A program made the position numbers and the translations under genes. From Alienimonas chondri (lineage in GTDB: Bacteria > Planctomycetota > Planctomycetia > Planctomycetales > Planctomycetaceae), in contig NZ_WTPX01000037.1 in assembly GCF_013036045.1 (NCBI RefSeq), positions 1-35,638 on the forward strand: a DNA stretch of 35,638 nucleotides, read 5' to 3'. The notes beneath the pieces are model-generated. The model had not been told where the DNA came from. It searched no databases and worked only from the letters and a program-made list of their open reading frames with translations. Shown here one piece after another: positions 33,811-35,638 of this stretch (position 1 is its first letter; the number at the start of each line of letters is the position of its first letter).

Positions 33811-35634
33811 CTACTTGGTGATCATATCCCGGGCGGTGCCGCCGGCGGGGATCATCGGCAGAACGTGTTCCTGATACGGGCAGATCACGTCCAGCAGATA
33901 CGGCCCCTTCGCTTCGATCATCTTATCGAGGGCGGCGGGCAGTTCGCTTTTCTTGCGGACCTGAGCCGCTTCGACGCCGAAGCCGCGGGCGATCTGCACG
34001 AAGTTGGGATAGGTCTCGCCCTGCGTGTCGCCGGTGCCCTCGCCGAACCACTCCGGGTTGTCGATCGGGCCGAGGTAGGTGTGGGCGCGACGGCCGCTCA
34101 TGAAGCGGTCTTCCCACTGCACGACCATGCCGAGGTGCTGGTTGTTCAGCAGCAGAATTTTCACCGGCAGCTTCTCGCAGGTGAGCGTCGCCAGTTCCTG
34201 CACGTTCATCAGGAAGCTGCCGTCGCCGTCGATATCAATGACGAGTTCGTCCGGCAGTTCCGCGGCCACGCCCATCGCGGCGGGCAGGCCAAAGCCCATG
34301 GTGCCCAGGCCCGAACTGCTGAGCCAGTGCCGCGGCTTGGCGAACTTAAAGAATTGGGCGCTCCACATCTGGTGCTGTCCCACGCCGACGGCGACGTAAG
34401 GGTTCAGCGCCTTGGTCCGCTCGTAGAGCGTCTTGATGGCGTGCTGCTGGAGGATCGCTTCGGTGTCGCCGCCGGGGCCGGTCTCGGCGTAGGTCAGCGG
34501 ATGCTCCCGCTTCCACTCCGCGATCTGTTCCCGCCACGCGGCGATGTCCGGGGCGTCGGCGGCGTCGAAGGCCGCGTTGAGGGCTTCGAGCGTCTTGCCG
34601 AGGTCCGCGTGGACCGGGATATGGGCCTCTTTATTCTTGTGGATCTCCGCCGGGTCGATGTCCACGTGGACGATCTTGCCGTGGCGGGCGAATTCCTCCA
34701 GCTTGCCGGTCACGCGATCGTCGAATCGCACGCCGAAGGCCAGCAGCAGGTCAGCCTCCGCGACGGCGTAGTTCGCCGGAACGGTCCCGTGCATGCCCAG
34801 CATATGCAGGGACTGCTCGTGGTCGCCGGGGAAGCTGCCGATGCCCATGACCGTGGTGGTCACGGGGATGCCGGTCTTCAGGGCGAAGCTGGTCAGCGCG
34901 TCGCTGGAGCCGCCCGTCACGCAGCCGCCGCCGACGTAGATCACCGGCTTCTTGCTGCGTTTGATCGCAGCGAGAATCTGCTTGATCTGGGCCGGCTTGG
35001 GGTCGTTGACGACCGGGTTGTAGCCGGGCAAATCGAGCGCCGGATCGTGATCGACCTCCTCGGCGGGCAGTGTGGCGAGCTGCACGTCCTTCGGGAAGTC
35101 GATCAGCACCGGGCCGGGGCGGCCGGTGCGGGCGATGAAGAACGCTTCCTTGACGACGCGGGCCACGTCCCGCACGTCGGTCAGCATGTACGTGTGCTTG
35201 GTGATCGCCCGGGAGATCTCCACCATGGGCGTCTCTTGGAAGGCGTCGCTGCCGATCACGGCCTGCGGCACCTGCCCGGTGATCGCCACCATCGGGACGC
35301 TGTCCAGCTTGGCGTCGGCCAGCGCGGTGACGAGGTTCGTCGCCCCGGGGCCGCTGGTCGCCATGCAGACGCCGACTTCCCCCGTCACCCGAGAGACGCC
35401 CTGCGCCGCGAATCCGCCGCCCTGCTCATGCCGGGGCAGAATCGTGCGGAGTTCATCTTGGGCCGCCAGCAGCGCCTGGTGCAGCGGCATGCTGGCGCCG
35501 CCGGGGTAGGCGAAGACGTTCTTGACGCCCTGCGCAACCAGCCCCGCGACCAGCACTTCCGCCCCGTTAAGGGTCTTTTTAGCGTCGGAGACCTCGGCGC
35601 CGGCGGCGGGCGCGGCGGGGGCGGCGGTGGACAC
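33811..35634 (-). CDS. ilvB: Acetolactate synthase, large (catalytic) subunit
   Basis: 607 aa from the GTG at 35634; only four bases precede it, so the start could lie beyond the window. It is a thiamine-diphosphate enzyme of branched-chain amino acid synthesis that joins pyruvate with pyruvate or 2-oxobutyrate. The N-terminal TPP domain has catalytic Glu70 in [14 protein letters not shown], after [17 protein letters not shown]. The middle domain is of the FAD-binding kind ([14 protein letters not shown]). The C-terminal TPP domain has the metal/TPP motif [10 protein letters not shown] through [17 protein letters not shown]. Length is slightly above the usual because of an Ala/Pro-rich N-terminal tail. 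No regulatory subunit gene (ilvN) follows; a terminator does. Confidence 0.95.
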   Translation of the reverse strand: MSTAAPAAPAAGAEVSDAKKTLNGAEVLVAGLVAQGVKNVFAYPGGASMPLHQALLAAQDELRTILPRHEQGGGFAAQGVSRVTGEVGVCMATSGPGATNLVTALADAKLDSVPMVAITGQVPQAVIGSDAFQETPMVEISRAITKHTYMLTDVRDVARVVKEAFFIARTGRPGPVLIDFPKDVQLATLPAEEVDHDPALDLPGYNPVVNDPKPAQIKQILAAIKRSKKPVIYVGGGCVTGGSSDALTSFALKTGIPVTTTVMGIGSFPGDHEQSLHMLGMHGTVPANYAVAEADLLLAFGVRFDDRVTGKLEEFARHGKIVHVDIDPAEIHKNKEAHIPVHADLGKTLEALNAAFDAADAPDIAAWREQIAEWKREHPLTYAETGPGGDTEAILQQHAIKTLYERTKALNPYVAVGVGQHQMWSAQFFKFAKPRHWLSSSGLGTMGFGLPAAMGVAAELPDELVIDIDGDGSFLMNVQELATLTCEKLPVKILLLNNQHLGMVVQWEDRFMSGRRAHTYLGPIDNPEWFGEGTGDTQGETYPNFVQIARGFGVEAAQVRKKSELPAALDKMIEAKGPYLLDVICPYQEHVLPMIPAGGTARDMITK

Positions 35635-35638
35635 GGAC

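Noticed and set aside
1-35638. Looked for tRNA, rRNA, CRISPR arrays, insertion sequences, phage genes and defence genes.
   Set aside because: No cloverleaf, no conserved rRNA words, no regular direct-repeat array and no transposase, integrase, nuclease or toxin-like protein was recognised.

Overview
The window is about 35.6 kb of GC-rich (roughly two-thirds G+C by eye), gene-dense bacterial chromosome. Its content points clearly to a planctomycete (Planctomycetota). It has a DUF1592-type CxxCH protein paired with a DUF1552 protein, a large PVC-type heme-binding CxxCH protein with HEAT-like repeats, a formylglycine sulfatase, two FG-GAP/ASPIC-UnbV proteins, many signal peptides, and few recognisable Shine-Dalgarno sequences. 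I cannot name the genus. I see no tRNA, rRNA, CRISPR array, insertion sequence or prophage gene.

Layout. 1-3.7 kb: the end of a TPR-like membrane-anchored protein, then a Wzz/Wzc-type tyrosine autokinase for exopolysaccharide export. 3.7-4.26 kb: a non-coding stretch unusually rich in nested inverted repeats, directly ahead of the DUF1592-DUF1552 operon (4.26-8.25 kb). 8.27-12.28 kb: a hybrid sensor kinase (PilJ-like sensor, PAS, HisKA, HATPase, REC, HPt) divergent from a receiver fused to an RsbW-like ATPase. 12.3-16.2 kb: an ADP-ribosylglycohydrolase gene followed one base later by the PVC heme protein gene, preceded by a possible small membrane protein. 16.9-19.9 kb: sulfatase, cytoplasmic VWA protein, and a PabA/TrpG glutamine amidotransferase. 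19.85-19.92 kb: a small palindromic repeat of REPIN form that supplies the stop codons of both flanking convergent genes. 19.9-24.0 kb: a DUF885 putative metallopeptidase, then a MacB/LolCDE-like ABC ATPase and permease. 24.0-29.4 kb (minus): a three-gene unit of a large TPR/FG-GAP/ASPIC protein, an unrecognised 273-aa protein (ATGA overlap) and a beta-propeller protein. 29.5-31.4 kb: a divergent FG-GAP/ASPIC lipoprotein. 31.2-32.7 kb: a tandem duplication (period about 776 bp). 32.7-35.6 kb: a Gfo/Idh/MocA oxidoreductase and the acetolactate synthase large subunit, separated by a strong intrinsic terminator.

The most unusual structure is the tandem duplication. The 3' end of the FG-GAP/ASPIC lipoprotein gene and a convergent, antisense-overlapping secreted-protein gene were copied together. 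The result is two diverged 185-aa secreted paralogues and an orphan C-terminal ASPIC fragment that has stayed open. Second are the REPIN-like element and the hairpin-dense leader before the DUF1592 gene. I found no defence system or other complete new multi-gene system. The best candidates for undescribed biology are the duplicated secreted family, the 273-aa protein coupled to the FG-GAP gene, and the structured leader.
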